Program-made: the position numbers and the translations under genes
Notes under the pieces: model-generated
Databases searched by the model: none
Seen by the model: the letters and a program-made list of their open reading frames with translations, nothing else
Told to the model about the DNA's origin: nothing
In this document: positions 47,301-58,759 of the stretch, in pieces
How positions within the stretch are numbered: the first letter of the stretch is position 1
Layout: each line of letters starts with the position of its first letter
From: Tachypleus tridentatus
Taxonomy: Eukaryota; Arthropoda; Merostomata; Xiphosura; Limulidae
Assembly: GCF_004210375.1 (NCBI RefSeq)
Contig: NC_134834.1
Span: forward strand, 16,609,027-16,673,026
Length of the DNA: 64,000 nt
Reading direction: 5' to 3'

Positions 47301-48551
47301 CTAAACATGCATTGTCAACTTGTAATCTCTTAGTGTCAGCACCAACAAAATTTTGCATTCTCAACTTGTAGTCTCTTAGTGTCGGCACCAACACAATCTT
47401 GCATTGTGAGCTTGTAGTCTCCTAACTTGCATTGTCAATTTGAAGTCTCTTAACTTGCATTGTCAACTTGTAGTCTCTTAGTGTCGGCACCAACAAAATC
47501 TTGCATTCTCAACTTGCAGTCTCTTAACTTGCATTGTCAACTTGAAGTCTGTTAACTTGCATTCTCAACTTGTAATCTCTTAGTGTCGGCACAACAAAAT
47601 TTTGCATTGTGAGCTTGTAGTCTCTTAACTTGCATTGTCAACTTGAAGCGTCTTAACTTGCATTCTCAACTTGTAGTCTCTTAGTGTCGGCACCAACAAA
47701 ATCTTGCATTCTCGACTTGCAGTCTCTTAACTTGCATTGTCAACTTGAAGTCTGTTAACTTGCATTCTCAACTTGTAATCTCTTAGTGTCGGCACCAACA
47801 AAATTTTGCATTGTGAGCTTGTAGTCTCTTAACTTGCATTGTCAACTTGTAGTCTCTTAGTGTCGGCACCAACAAAATCTTGCATTCTCAACTTGCAGTC
47901 TCTTAACTTGCATTGTCAACTTGAAGTCTGTTAACTTGCATTCTCAACTTGTAATTTCTTAGTGTCGGCACCAACAAAATTTTGCATTGTGAGCTTGTAG
48001 TCTCTTAACTTGCATTGTCAACTTGAAGTCTCTTAACTTGCATTCTCAACTTGTAGTCTCTTAGTGTTGGCACCAACAAAATCTTGCATTGTGAACTTGT
48101 AGTCACTTAGTGTTGGCACCAACAAAATCTTGCATTGTGAACTTGTAGTCTCTTAACTTGCATTGTCAACTTGAAGTCTCTTAACTTGCATTCTCAACTT
48201 GTAGTCTCTTAATGTCGGCACCAACAAAATCTTGCATTGTGAACTTGTAGTCACTTAGTGTTGGCACCAACAAAATCTTGCATTGTGAACTTGTAGTCTC
48301 TTAACTTGCATTGTGAACTTGAAGTCTCTTAACTTGCATTCTCAACTTGTAGTCTCTTAGTGTTGGCACCAACAAAATCTTGCATTGTGAACTTGTAGTC
48401 ACTTAGTGTTGGCACCAACAAAATCTTGCATTGTGAACTTGTAGTCTCTTAACTTGCATTGTCAACTTGAAGTCTCTTAACATGCATTGTGAACTTGTAG
48501 TCTCTTAGTGTTGGCACCAACAAAATATTGCATTGTGAACTTGTAGTCGCT
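41338..48551. repeat. 7.2-kb satellite array of mixed 28- and 46-bp units
   Basis: Every unit shares a 26-bp core (TTGCATTCTCAACTTGTAGT then CTCTTA, with variants). Short units end in AC (28 bp). Long units add about 20 bp containing GTTGGCACCAAC, a near-palindrome (46 bp). Short and long units alternate irregularly. From the length there should be roughly 200 units. Neither length is a multiple of three, and the short minus-strand open frames inside are incidental. Confidence 0.97.
41842..48513. repeat. 3.3-kb tandem duplication within the satellite
   Basis: Rare variants recur at a constant 3313-bp offset: 42621/45934 (CACCAAAAAAATC), 44274/47587 (CGGCACAACA), 44401/47714 (GACTTGCAG) and 45168/48481 (CATGCATTG). 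The copies are about 41842-45200 and 45201-48513. The first has one extra 46-bp unit's worth of sequence before 42621. Confidence 0.92.
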
Positions 48552-48938
48552 GTTTAGAAACTTTTTAAAGATTTCAGTGTATATTAAACTTTTATTTGTT
48601 CTATTCTTCGGTTTCTTTCACAATTAGTTTTTCAGTCACAAGACACGCGCCTGTCAACTCCTAGCGATCCTTCTGTTATTGTGTAGTTTACTTATCAGCC
48701 AACAGTATTTATAAATAACACAAACACATGTATAGATTATGTGTGTGTACTTATGTTGCGAAGAAAGGTTTCTTAGCTGTCAAGGGAAGTTTACTTTAAT
48801 TTCCCAGAAGGTTTACCCGTTTAGAAAATTAATACTATTACATTTCTAGTCTTGTTTTCCTCCATGTTGCTTGTGGAAGAAATAAAGTTTCCGTTATTGT
48901 TTGGTTCTTTGTCACGCTTGTAAATCGAAATGCAAAAC

Positions 48939-49217
48939 TTGTTTGTTTGTTTGTTGAATTTCGTACAAAGTCCTCGAGAATGATATGCGCTAGTCGTTCC
49001 TAATTTAGCAGTGTAAGACCAGAGGGAAGGCAGCTAGTCATCACCACCCACCGCCAACTCTTGGGTTACACTTGTTTACCAATGAATAGTGGAATTGACC
49101 GTCACATTATATTGCCCCCCACGGTTGAAAGGGCGAGCATGTTTTGTGTGTCCGGGATTCGAACCCGTGACCCTCAGATTAGAAGTCGAACGCCTTAATC
49201 CATCTGGCCATGTCGGG
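48939..49217 (-). mobile_element. SINE-A
   Basis: Full length, with changes in the tail (TACAAAGTCCTCG). First element after the satellite. Confidence 0.86.
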
Positions 49218-49565
49218 CAATGAGAAATAAACGTACCTTCAACTGAAAAAGCTGAACATGTGGAACAGTGGGGATAAATGTAAAAGTATACACACACAAA
49301 CACACACAAGTTTTTTTATATTTTTGCACGAATAAAGATAATGCAGTTATTAATCTTAATATCACAGAAAAGACCAATCATTGAAATCATATTTATTAAT
49401 CAAAAGTCTAAAAGTGTTATAAAGTTTCTCATTTAATTTATTATATTATTATCGAAATGTATAATTAACGTCGTAATTCTGACAGATGGCGCTTTTAGAA
49501 GGTTACGTTGAAAAGTAAGTGACGAAAACAGTTTGGGCATTTTTAAAGTTAACTTGGATAAAGAA

Positions 49566-49680
49566 CGTACGTTTATTGCCAAGTGCACAGCTACATAACG
49601 TCCTCTAACCATCGCGGATATCGAAACCCGAATTTTACCATTAAAGCCTTCAGGTTTACTTCTGAGCTATCAAGAAGGTA
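49566..49680 (-). mobile_element. SINE-C-like, diverged
   Basis: The complement of CGGGTTTCGATATCCGCGAT and a GAGCTATCAAG head can be read. Confidence 0.55.
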
Positions 49681-50039
49681 CACGAAAGAGTGCTATGTGA
49701 CCTTTCGAAAACAAATGCTAGTAAAAAGTTAGACTCGACTCGTATAAAGTTGTTTGGAAAGATCTGGTGCAATACGTCCCAAGCTTACTTCTTATCTTAA
49801 AGATATCTGATTACGAAAATCACTTTTAGAATGTCAAAATGTCATCTGAAACATTTCAAATACATTTTTGCAGAGGTGGAGTTCTTTTCATGCTTATGTT
49901 TTTGTGGAACTGTAATAATGTTTTACATGTATATATAGTTTACTTACGCCCCTGGTAAATGTTTGAATGTATTTACTAGTATATTTTTATAAACCCAGCT
50001 GTGCAACGTTTATGACACATATACTCGGTGCTCGGTAAC

Positions 50040-50329
50040 ATCGCATGCACAGCAGGTACGCGAGCATCCTCAGCGCTGGTGTCGCTGTGCGTCACGTGGC
50101 TATTCCCATCGCTCTTTGCGCGTGGCTGTCGAACATCAGTTGTATACCGGCATAAGCAGCAAGTAGAAGATTATTGTACCTGTCTTGTAAATATACACAG
50201 ACCCTGAAGTTACAGCAGATTAGGTGAAGCAAAACGAATATATCATTTCGGGAGTCTTAACAATAACGAAAAGTCGGTAAAAGAATCCTTCTCGACGGTC
50301 GGTTTTGCTTGCACGTCAGTTTCCGGGAG
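50040..50329 (+). promoter_or_regulatory. Candidate promoter and noncoding first exon of an unidentified gene
   Basis: This is a locally GC/CpG-rich island in AT-rich DNA, with a CACGTG box near 50093. A perfect arthropod initiator TCAGTT lies at 50136-50141. About 190 bases without any ATG then run to a donor GGGAG|GTAAGA at 50329/50330. The partner exon was not found, so the gene is unknown. Confidence 0.4.
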
Positions 50330-50878
50330 GTAAGATTGTTTTTTCTACACAACTATACACGTACAAACTACTCACCGTTTATATCAAATTCTAGAGACAA
50401 ATTTCTAGAATCCTTGTTCTTTTATTTTTTTTATAATATTCATGATTTAAATTGGTAATTTTATCTTTTCGTCGAACAACTACAGCGAAACGAACTTCGT
50501 TCTATACGAATGTTTATTTCAAGTTTCAAGTTGCATCGGCTTAACAATCAACATGCAACAGTAATATATTATGTATGTACAGGTATTACCACCAACAAAA
50601 AAAAAAAAAAAAGACAGAGAGAAATAGAAACGAATCAGATTGATGAAACTGACGAAGTTGGGGGATCTGATAACAAAAAGAAATGTTAGCTGTAGGTTTT
50701 GTTGTTGTTGTTTTAATTTTGTTGTGAAAAACACAGCTGTTAAACTTACCTGTAGTGGGATTGCGTTCCTATTTACATGTTGAAAAATAGTAATAATTTA
50801 CCCTTTCATGCAACGTAAATTTTTTATTAGGACTATAAAAACAACCAGTGGTAAAAAACAAAGAAGCCTTCATTTCTC

Positions 50879-51003
50879 GCCCCCCGCTATTACAGCGGTA
50901 TGTCTTCGGATTTACAACGCTAAAATCAGGGGTTCGATTCCCCTCGGTGGGCTGAGCAGATAGCCCGATGTGGCTTTGTTATTAGACAAAACAGAAACAG
51001 AAA
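50879..51003 (+). mobile_element. SINE-B with perfect target duplication
   Basis: CCTTCATTTCTC at 50867-50878 and 51004-51015 fixes a 125-bp copy with GGGGTTCGATTCCCC. Confidence 0.93.
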
Positions 51004-51019
51004 CCTTCATTTCTCACTC

Positions 51020-51286
51020 TAAATGGCCAGGTGGTTAAGACACTCGACTCGTGATCTGAGTGTCGCAGGTTCTAGTCCCCGTTACACCAAACATGCTCGC
51101 CTTTTCAACTGTGGGAGCGTTGTAATGTGACGGCCAATCCAATTATTCGTTGGTAAAATATTAGCTCAAGGGTTGGCGGTGGTTGGTGGTGACTAGCTGA
51201 TTTCCCTCTAATCACACACTGCTAAGTTAGGGACGGCTAGCGCAGATAGCCCTCGTGTAGCTTTGCGCGAAATTCAAAACAAACTC
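51020..51286 (+). mobile_element. SINE-A
   Basis: Starts AATGGCCAGGTGGTTAAG, without the outermost GGCCCGGC, directly after a SINE-B. Confidence 0.87.
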
Positions 51287-51817
51287 ACCCGAAAAGTTGT
51301 ATCTAAATTAAATATAAGTTTCATATAAATTTATAGGCATATATATATATATATACATATTTTATTTCTTTATCAAATTACAAATTACAGTTGTTTACAA
51401 TAAGGGAAAAATATTCCAAAAACAGGTGAGACGTTTCCGTCATTGGTACGATCATTCTCAAGTAAACAAGTTTTAATGAACTTTATAAAATGTTCTTACT
51501 TACAGTTAAATCTGTAACTTCTAATAAAATAATACTCGTGCACATTAAGTAAATTGAAGACAAACATATTTACTTATTAAAACTGAAGGAAAATGTACAG
51601 TATCCAAACACTTAGCTAGTGGTCAACGATATTCAAACGGTTAACCTGGAAAACTGATTAATTAATAAAAGAACCATTAAAGTGGAATGATATTCAGTTT
51701 TCACAAGTCTCTTCCCTTAATTTTTTTAATCACCAGGAGTCTCTTAAGGATTTTAGCAAGTAGTGCTGATAATACTTGCATAAGACGGCAAGTATTTTTG
51801 TCCCTTCAGACAAACGC

Positions 51818-52645
51818 AGGCCCGGCATGGTCAGGTAGTTAAGGCACTCGACTCCTAATCTGAGGGTCGCGGGTTCGAACCCCGTCGCACCAAACATGCT
51901 TGCCCTTTCAGCTGTGAGGGCGTTATGATGTGACGGTCAATCCCACTATTCGTTGGCAAAAGAGTAACCCAAGAGTTAGCGGTGGGTAGTGATGACTCGC
52001 TGTCTTCCCTCTAGTCTTACATTGCTAAATTAGGTACGGCTAGCGCAGACAGCCCTCGAGTAGCTTGGTACGAGATTAAGAGAAACAAAACAACAGTGCT
52101 AGCCGTTCCTAATTTAGCAGTGTAAGACTAAAGGGAAGGCAGCTAGTCATCACCACCCACCACCAACTCTTGGGCTACTCTTTTACCAACGAATAGTGGG
52201 ATTGACCGTCAAATTATAACGCCTCCACTGCTGAAAAGGCGAGCATGTTTGGTGGGACCGGGATTCGAACCCGCGACCCTCGGATTACGAGTCGAACTCC
52301 TTAACCCACCTGGCCATACCGGGGCCTTGTGTACCCCGGCCTATAAGCATAGAGTACGCATGCTGAGTGTATGGTTTGTTTTTGAATTTCGCACAAAGCT
52401 ACTCGAGGGCTATCTGTGCTAGCCGTTCCTAATTTAGCAGTGTAAGACTAGAGGGAAGGCAGATAGTCATCACTACCCACCGCCAACTCTTGGGCTACTC
52501 TTTTACCAACGGATAGTGGGATTGACCGTCACATTATAACACTCCCACGATTGAAAGGGCGAACATGTTTGGCGCGACGGGGATGCGAACCTGCGACCCT
52601 CAGATTACGAGTCGCACGCCTTAACACGCTTGGCCATGCCAGGCC
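51818..52645. mobile_element. Cluster of three SINE-A copies
   Basis: A plus copy (51818-52095), a tail-less minus copy (52096-52327) and a full minus copy (52372-52645) lie end to end. Confidence 0.87.
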
Positions 52646-53180
52646 CAGCATGTATAAGAACATTTCCTTTGTATAGACCTTAAAAAGAGTTAATAGATAA
52701 GACCACGCACAAAAGGTTCAATGATTTTCAGAAAAGGCCCCAGTTTCGGTTTGTTTGTTTTTTTAATGTACAATCTCTGAAGGAAATAATTATATTATTC
52801 GTAAACACTGATAAACTATTTTTTTATATTACCAAACAAAAATGATCGAGTCTAGTTCTACGTTGTCGCCTTTGAATTTTTGAATTTCATTCGCTTTCTT
52901 CCGACACACACACACACGGCACAAAATGTTTTCAAAACACGTTGCATTACGTTATACACGTGTTTGCACAAAGTGGAACAACGACTCTGTTTTTGTTCGG
53001 TCACCTTTAGAGAGGTGATAATGCTTAACTACGTTAACAGGAAGGCACGTGTGAAAGAGTGATATGCTTGTTTCTTTTCAGAAGCCTTAGCGCGCAGTTT
53101 CAGTGATTATAACGCTACATTTCAGAACTCTAATTTTACGGAAGGTACGACAGGCCAGGTGGAACTTTTTTGTAGCTTTG

Positions 53181-53392
53181 TATCTCAGGACTGCTGGTAT
53201 GGGTAATAACACTTTTACCAAAATAAAGCAAAGAACAACTTTTCGGCCTCCCTCAGATCATCTTGAGGTTAACATTTTAACAGGTTTGAAAAGTCTCTTT
53301 GTTAACCTGAAAATGATGTAAGGAGATCGAAACGTTGTTCTCTGCTTTATTTTGGCATAAGTTTTAATACCCATACCAGCAGTCCTGATATA
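53181..53392. mobile_element. Fold-back element, copy 2
   Basis: Inverted ends of about 95 bp starting near TCAGGACTGCTGGTATGGGT, with a short centre. Same family as the copies at 32108 and 62050. Confidence 0.82.
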
Positions 53393-54159
53393 CGATTTTA
53401 CTTGAAATGGGTTTCTGATCATAAAGTTTTGGAGCTTTGCGCTTAACAATAGACAAAAAAAAAAAAAAAAAAAATATTTGAGCGCGTTAATTCGTTCTGT
53501 ATTATAACGTGAAATCTGTGAGAACACTGAAGACAGTCAATAACAGTTCGATACAATTGACTCAAGAAAAATTAAAAGAAGAAAGTGAAACATAACTTTG
53601 ATCACCGGTAACTGTTAAGCCTAGTTTATCAGAAGTGGTAATTTTGTGCTGTCATAATCTGTGCCATAGGGTGCACACCTGGGTGTATGGGTGTAAAACT
53701 GAGTTGTGAATGGCCTCTTGCGGGAAAGTTCTCTTCAAATTGTCATGACCGTGCGTTAGATGGATAAATGTTCTCTCTTGTTTGATGAGTTTGTAGGTGC
53801 TATAGTTGCAGAAGAAACACGCGCATGAAAGTTAAATAGAGGGCGCTAATGACAGTCAGAAGTGATCGAGGTGATTGGGATTATAGCTTGAAACATTAAT
53901 TATGTTTCAATTATACAATTTAATTAGTTACGTAGTTGGTAAAGTGCTAGTACGAGGCTGGAGTATATGCAAGTAGATACATACAAACACACACAGTAAC
54001 ATGTAAAGTGATACGTTCACGTTCCCAAATAGACGTGACACATTTGGAGATAGACACATACAGGGACACGTATCAACACATACACAAAATAAAATATAGA
54101 GATAGCTGATATTCGCCCAGACACACGCAGATCTATCTCCACAAGGGAGGGGGGAGGGG

Positions 54160-54330
54160 GGCTACTAACTGTGCTAGCCATCCCTAATTCTGAAACTGGG
54201 TAGAAGGAAAGTAGTCAACATCAACCGTAGCCATCTCTTGGGCTACTTTAATCGGATAGTGGTATTTGACTGTTCCCCTTTATAAGCTCTACGCCCACAA
54301 AGCGTGGAGCGCGATTTTGCAATGTCACTG
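54160..54330 (-). mobile_element. SINE-A, diverged
   Basis: GTGCTAGCCATCCCTAATT and CTCTTGGGCTACTTT remain. Confidence 0.6.
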
Positions 54331-54439
54331 AAGATTCGAAGACAGGAAATGTCATTTCTATACGTGGAACCATCCCTGTTTGAAACCGTATTTGTTTTAT
54401 TATATTTACTATGACTCTGATAGCGTGACACACAGAGCC

Positions 54440-54958
54440 ATCCGTCTTGATTGTAATCTGAGGGTCGCGGGTTGAATCCCCATCACACTAAACATGCTCG
54501 CCCTACCAGCCGTTTGGGCGTTATAATGTGACGGTCAATTCCATTATTTGTTGGTAAAAGAGTAGTCCAAGAGTTGGCGGTGGGTGGTGATTACTAGCTG
54601 CCTTTTCTCTAGTATTACACTGCTAAATTAGGGATGGCTAGTACAGATATCCCTTGTGCAGCTTTGAGCGAAATTCAAAACAAACAAAGGTTCGACATGG
54701 CTAGGGGGTGAAGGCGCTCCACTCGTAATCTGAAGGTCGCAGGTCGAATCCCCGTCACACTACACATGCTCGCCCTTTCAGCCGTGGGGGCATTATAATG
54801 TGACGGTCAATTCCACTATTCGTTGATAAAAGAGTAGCCCAAGAGTTGGCGGTGGGTGGTGATGACTATCTGCCTCCCTCTAATCTTACACTGCTAAATT
54901 AGGGGCGGCTAGCGCAGATAGCCCTCGTGTAGCTTTGAGCGAAATTCAAAAGAAAAAA
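54440..54958 (+). mobile_element. Two SINE-A copies head to tail
   Basis: Copies at 54440-54688 and 54691-54958 in the same direction, both with one base lost in the B box. Confidence 0.85.
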
Positions 54959-55761
54959 CACCTGAATTTATATATATAATATAAAATATCGAAATTCTTT
55001 ACAAACGCTGTTCTTTTTGTATCATATATCTCTGTCAAAAAGCAGATGGAGGTTGTGTTTTTTCTGTTACGTGCTTCAAATGAACAAAATAAAGCAACAA
55101 CAACAACAAAAATATGCGCTGTTAAATACGAATCAGAGGTTTGAGCTGCTCAGATGCTTTACAGAAAAAATCCAGCATGTGAAACACGTATAAAAGTGGA
55201 AATATGTTTAACACTAGATGAAACAAGGACTTTAGCTTCATTGCACAAATGAAAATAGGGTTAGCTAACTGTTTCTGTACGTAGCAATAAAGGAGGGTTA
55301 GAAAAGAGGCGTTGAATAGAAACATGTCTTTTTGTCGGGAAATACAAGTTGAACAAAGCGTTAAAGTGATATTAATGACATCAAAAGGAAAAAATAGAAT
55401 GTATGTCGTCTGTATGATTTCGAAAACGTGTTTTCCTTTTACAACACAATAAGATAGCAACCATTGTTACTTTCAGTTTATATCATTTCCGGTGTGTGTG
55501 CATGTGTATATATGCACGATGAATAGTGACCTCAATAGCGCATGCGCAAATATATAATTTCAAAGGAAAAATATGCAACTATTAACATGAAAACTTGCTT
55601 TGTAGTGGTGCCTATATTGATTTCTCAATTTAGAGATGACTGAAATAACCGGAATCAGATTAGTTTGAAACTTACCGATACACATTTTAAAACGTAATTA
55701 CGACAAAATTAAGAAAAATATATTAAAGGTGGCGCTAGTCTCTCTTATGACTTGTCTCTTT

Positions 55762-55836
55762 ATGTCGGCATTAAAACCTGGTTTTTAGCGTTATAAGCCT
55801 TCAAACCTACTGCTGAGCCACCAAGGAGCGTAAAGA
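55762..55836 (-). mobile_element. SINE-C-like fragment
   Basis: The complement of a GGCTCAGCAGTAG head and AAAAACCAGGTTTTAA. Confidence 0.5.
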
Positions 55837-55911
55837 GAAGATAGTTGTTTAGAATTTCGTTATTTTATTGTGGTATTATCGTATTTTTATATCAATTGTA
55901 TATTTCCTCTT

Positions 55912-56215
55912 TGCTTCTAGCCGAGTGGTACGCAGTGGCGTAGCTAGAGGGGGACAAAGGGTACATCTTTCCCCGGGCGCAGCATTGGGGGGAGCAAATT
56001 GATGTTACGTAATTAGGAATTATGACTTACATTTTGTCACAAGGGGGCGCGAAAACTGACTTTGTCCCCGGACGCTGAAAACCCTAGCTACGCCACTGGT
56101 GGTACGTCTGAAGACATAAAGGCAAAAAAATTGCGTTTCGATACGTGTGGTGAGCACATTACAGATAGTCCATTGTGTAGCTTTGCGCTTAACAATAAAG
56201 AAACAAAAATACTGT
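55912..56215 (+). mobile_element. SINE-C split by a hAT-like insertion
   Basis: The head half ends at 55932; the rest resumes at 56099 (GTCTGAAGACATAAAGGCA) and runs to a CTTAACAATAAAG tail. Confidence 0.78.
55933..56098. mobile_element. 166-bp hAT-like element nested in a SINE-C
   Basis: Perfect 15-bp inverted ends (CAGTGGCGTAGCTAG) and a perfect 8-bp duplication GTGGTACG at 55925-55932 and 56099-56106. The two halves of a SINE-C flank it. No coding capacity. Confidence 0.9.
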
Positions 56216-56396
56216 TTTAATTATATCTTGCACATTACAGTGAATTCATACTTTATATATATATTTTAGATGATACGTAGAATTGATAATTATAGTGTAT
56301 TACTACTTTGGATAATGAGGCAATCTTTTAAAATACTAAAAGAAAATACGAAACCTAATCGAATTCCTGTTGCCGAAAAAAATGCTCTCCTATTCG

Positions 56397-56457
56397 ATCA
56401 TTGTAATATAAAGGTCAATCCCACTATTCGTTGGTAAAAGAGTAGCCAAAGATTTGG
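56397..56457 (+). mobile_element. Short SINE-A fragment
   Basis: Only GGTCAATCCCACTATTCGTT and neighbouring bases. Confidence 0.6.
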
Positions 56458-56751
56458 TTCAAAAATTGAAACATGTGTAGTTACGGAGTCGGGCTTTGTG
56501 ACTCATTTTTCTATTTTGATAAAATTATTGAGACATATTTAGTTACAGAGTCAGACATTGTGACTTATTTTTTTATTGAAATATTGTATCACTATTTATC
56601 ATGTTAAGAAAACCCAAAAATCCTATAACTGGACTGCTTTTGAAACATGGACTTTTCTGCATCGAGTGCGAACTAAACCGAAGAAATGCTCACCTTTCGA
56701 AAGCCCTCGGGCTATAGGGCTTGTATTTTTGTGTAATAGTGTAGTAATGTA

Positions 56752-57000
56752 TAGCGTGTGCATAGCTTAGTGGTTATCATATGGGGCTATGTATCGGAAG
56801 GACCTAGGCTTGAGCAGCTGAACACGTCCTACACTATCATCTATTGGAGGGATATACAAGTAACTGAAACAGTCAGTTACACTTTTCAACTAAGAGTAAC
56901 TGCGTGACTGGGTGATGTTATTGACTGGTTATCTATGCTCCTTTCTAATCAGTATTACTAAATTAAGTCACTGAACTGGTCAAATATTTAGTTAGCCCTT
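56752..57000 (+). repeat. Possible fourth tRNA-like repeat, single copy here
   Basis: GCATAGCTTAGTGGTTATCA resembles a tRNA A box; a B box is weak (GACCTAGGCTTGAGC). With one copy in the window it cannot be confirmed. Confidence 0.25.
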
Positions 57001-57198
57001 GTGTTGCATGCTTTTCAGGTTGAAGATGTCAAATTTATTTGTGCTATGCATACCGCAGATATATAAACTTAAATTTTAGCCTTCTAATTCCTCAAGTTTA
57101 CCGCTGAGCTACCAAATATATTTATTAATCAATATATTCTGTGTTTTGTAACGTTTTTAGCGACAGTTCATATACTGTTAACCTCGCTTAAAAATGTG

Positions 57199-57316
57199 TG
57201 TGCGTTTCCGTATAGCAAAGCCACAGCAGGCTATCTGCTGAGTCCACCCAGGGGAATAGAACCCCTGATTTTAGCGTTATAAGTCCGTAAACTTGCCACT
57301 GTACCAGCTGGAGACC
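57199..57316 (-). mobile_element. SINE-B
   Basis: The complement of GGGGTTCTATTCCCC and the ATAGCAAAGCC tail. Confidence 0.8.
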
Positions 57317-57595
57317 TCGCTTGAAATATAAAATGGAGGATATTCAATTTTAAGATGCTATAATGTCTTAATAAGTAAGAGAGTACTTATGGAAAGGGAT
57401 AAGGTATCGATTATCAGTCATTGTCATGGTAAGTAGCATAAAATATTTATGTCGACCCCCTTATACCCAATAGAACGTATACTCGGTACATGTAATTTTT
57501 TTCATATTGATTGTTATTAGTATAGTACTTAATAATAGTAATTTGTTTTTAAAACTTCCTACGTTTAGGCTTATACTTCAGGTATAATTCATGTG

Positions 57596-57718
57596 TTCCC
57601 CAGTAGTTCAGTGGTATGTGTGCGGACTTACAACGCTAAAAACCGGGTTTCGATACTCGTGGTGGGCAGAACGCAGATATCTCATTGAGTAACTTTGTGC
57701 TTAATTCAGAACAACAAT
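57596..57718 (+). mobile_element. SINE-C
   Basis: CCCCAGTAGTTCAGTGGTAT head, GGGTTTCGATACTCG and a TTAATTCAGAACAACAAT tail. Confidence 0.84.
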
Positions 57719-58093
57719 AACTTATGTACTCCAGTATTTATAATTGAGCGTCTACTGCTGATTCTTTTTTTTTTAATTTTCGACCATAATTTTAAATATC
57801 GAAAAATATTAATTAATTATAAAAAAAAAATTACTCGAATTAATGTATCCGCAATAGCTCATTATGCCAAAGAGGACCATATGATTAATTGGAATAATAC
57901 TAAAATGAACCACACGTGAAAGAATGATAACAAATGCTTTCCACTCACTTAACTCAATCATCCTTGCAGATAACGCACCAAACTCTGATTACCCCTCCCG
58001 ATAATTTTGAATTGGTTAGATGATGAAAGTTTAAATGGGTAAAAAAAAAAAAACCAAAAGAAAACGAAAACTATTCGTGGGTTAAGACACCAG

Positions 58094-58206
58094 TTCCACC
58101 CCCCGCTAGTACAGCGAATTTACAACCCTAAAGCTAGGAGTTGGATTCCCCTCAGTGGGCCCAGCAGATAGCCCGATGTGGCTTTGTTATAAGGAAACAC
58201 ACTCAC
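58094..58206 (+). mobile_element. SINE-B with target duplication
   Basis: AAGACACCAG at 58084-58093 and 58207-58216. About 15 bp are missing after ACAGCG. Confidence 0.85.
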
Positions 58207-58361
58207 AAGACACCAGCCTGCCATCGAACAAAGAGACTCACGATCACATCCAATACTTCACACAGAAGTGGTTTATTTCAGGATTTCCTTAATGATGGCA
58301 ACAGATTAGTAACTGAAACGTAATATAAAACTAGTTACTAACTAATATCTGACTTTTAAAG

Positions 58362-58757
58362 AAGTAAACAGACTCAAGTGGTTGTTTCGGCTGTTAACCA
58401 TAATAACTTAAAAAAGTAATTAGGCATAAGTGGTCGTTTAGGCTACTCACCGTGATAACTTTTAAACTAATACTAACAATTAGGCTTAAGTGATTATTTA
58501 GGCTACTCGCCAAGATAACATTAAAAGAATGCCAGTAATTAGGCTTAAGTGATTGTTTAGGCTACTCACCGTAATAATTTTAAAAGAAAACTAGTAATTA
58601 GGCTTAAGTGGTTGTTTAGGCTACTAGCGATGGTAACATTAAAAGAATGCTAGTAATTAGGCTTAAGTGATTGTTTAGGCTACTCGCCGTAATAATTTTA
58701 AAAGAAAACTAGTTATTAGGCTTAAGTGATTGTTTAGGCTACTAACGATGATAATAA
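58362..58757. repeat. 59-bp minisatellite, about six units
   Basis: AGGCTTAAGTG recurs at 59-60 bp spacing. The second half of the unit alternates between two forms (AACATTAAAAGAATGC and AATTTTAAAAGAAAAC), giving a 118-bp superunit. Confidence 0.93.
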
Positions 58758-58759
58758 TA

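Larger units (their letters stand above)
53400..55760. other. Intergenic apart from SINE-A copies
   Basis: A SINE-C-like tail with a long A-run is at 53430-53475. The 112-codon minus frame at 55122-55460 is hydrophobic but unrecognised, and its composition is AT-driven. Confidence 0.45.

Noticed and set aside
42755-47394. Minus-strand frames of 62-70 codons in the satellite, including an identical pair
   Set aside because: The units are 28 and 46 bp, so frames break at random. The identical pair is explained by the 3.3-kb duplication.
41338-48551. CRISPR array
   Set aside because: There are no unique spacers; both unit types are repeated throughout, and the genome is animal.
55122-55460. 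112-codon hydrophobic minus-strand frame
   Set aside because: Composition follows AT-rich DNA; no splice context, no motif and no neighbour to support it.
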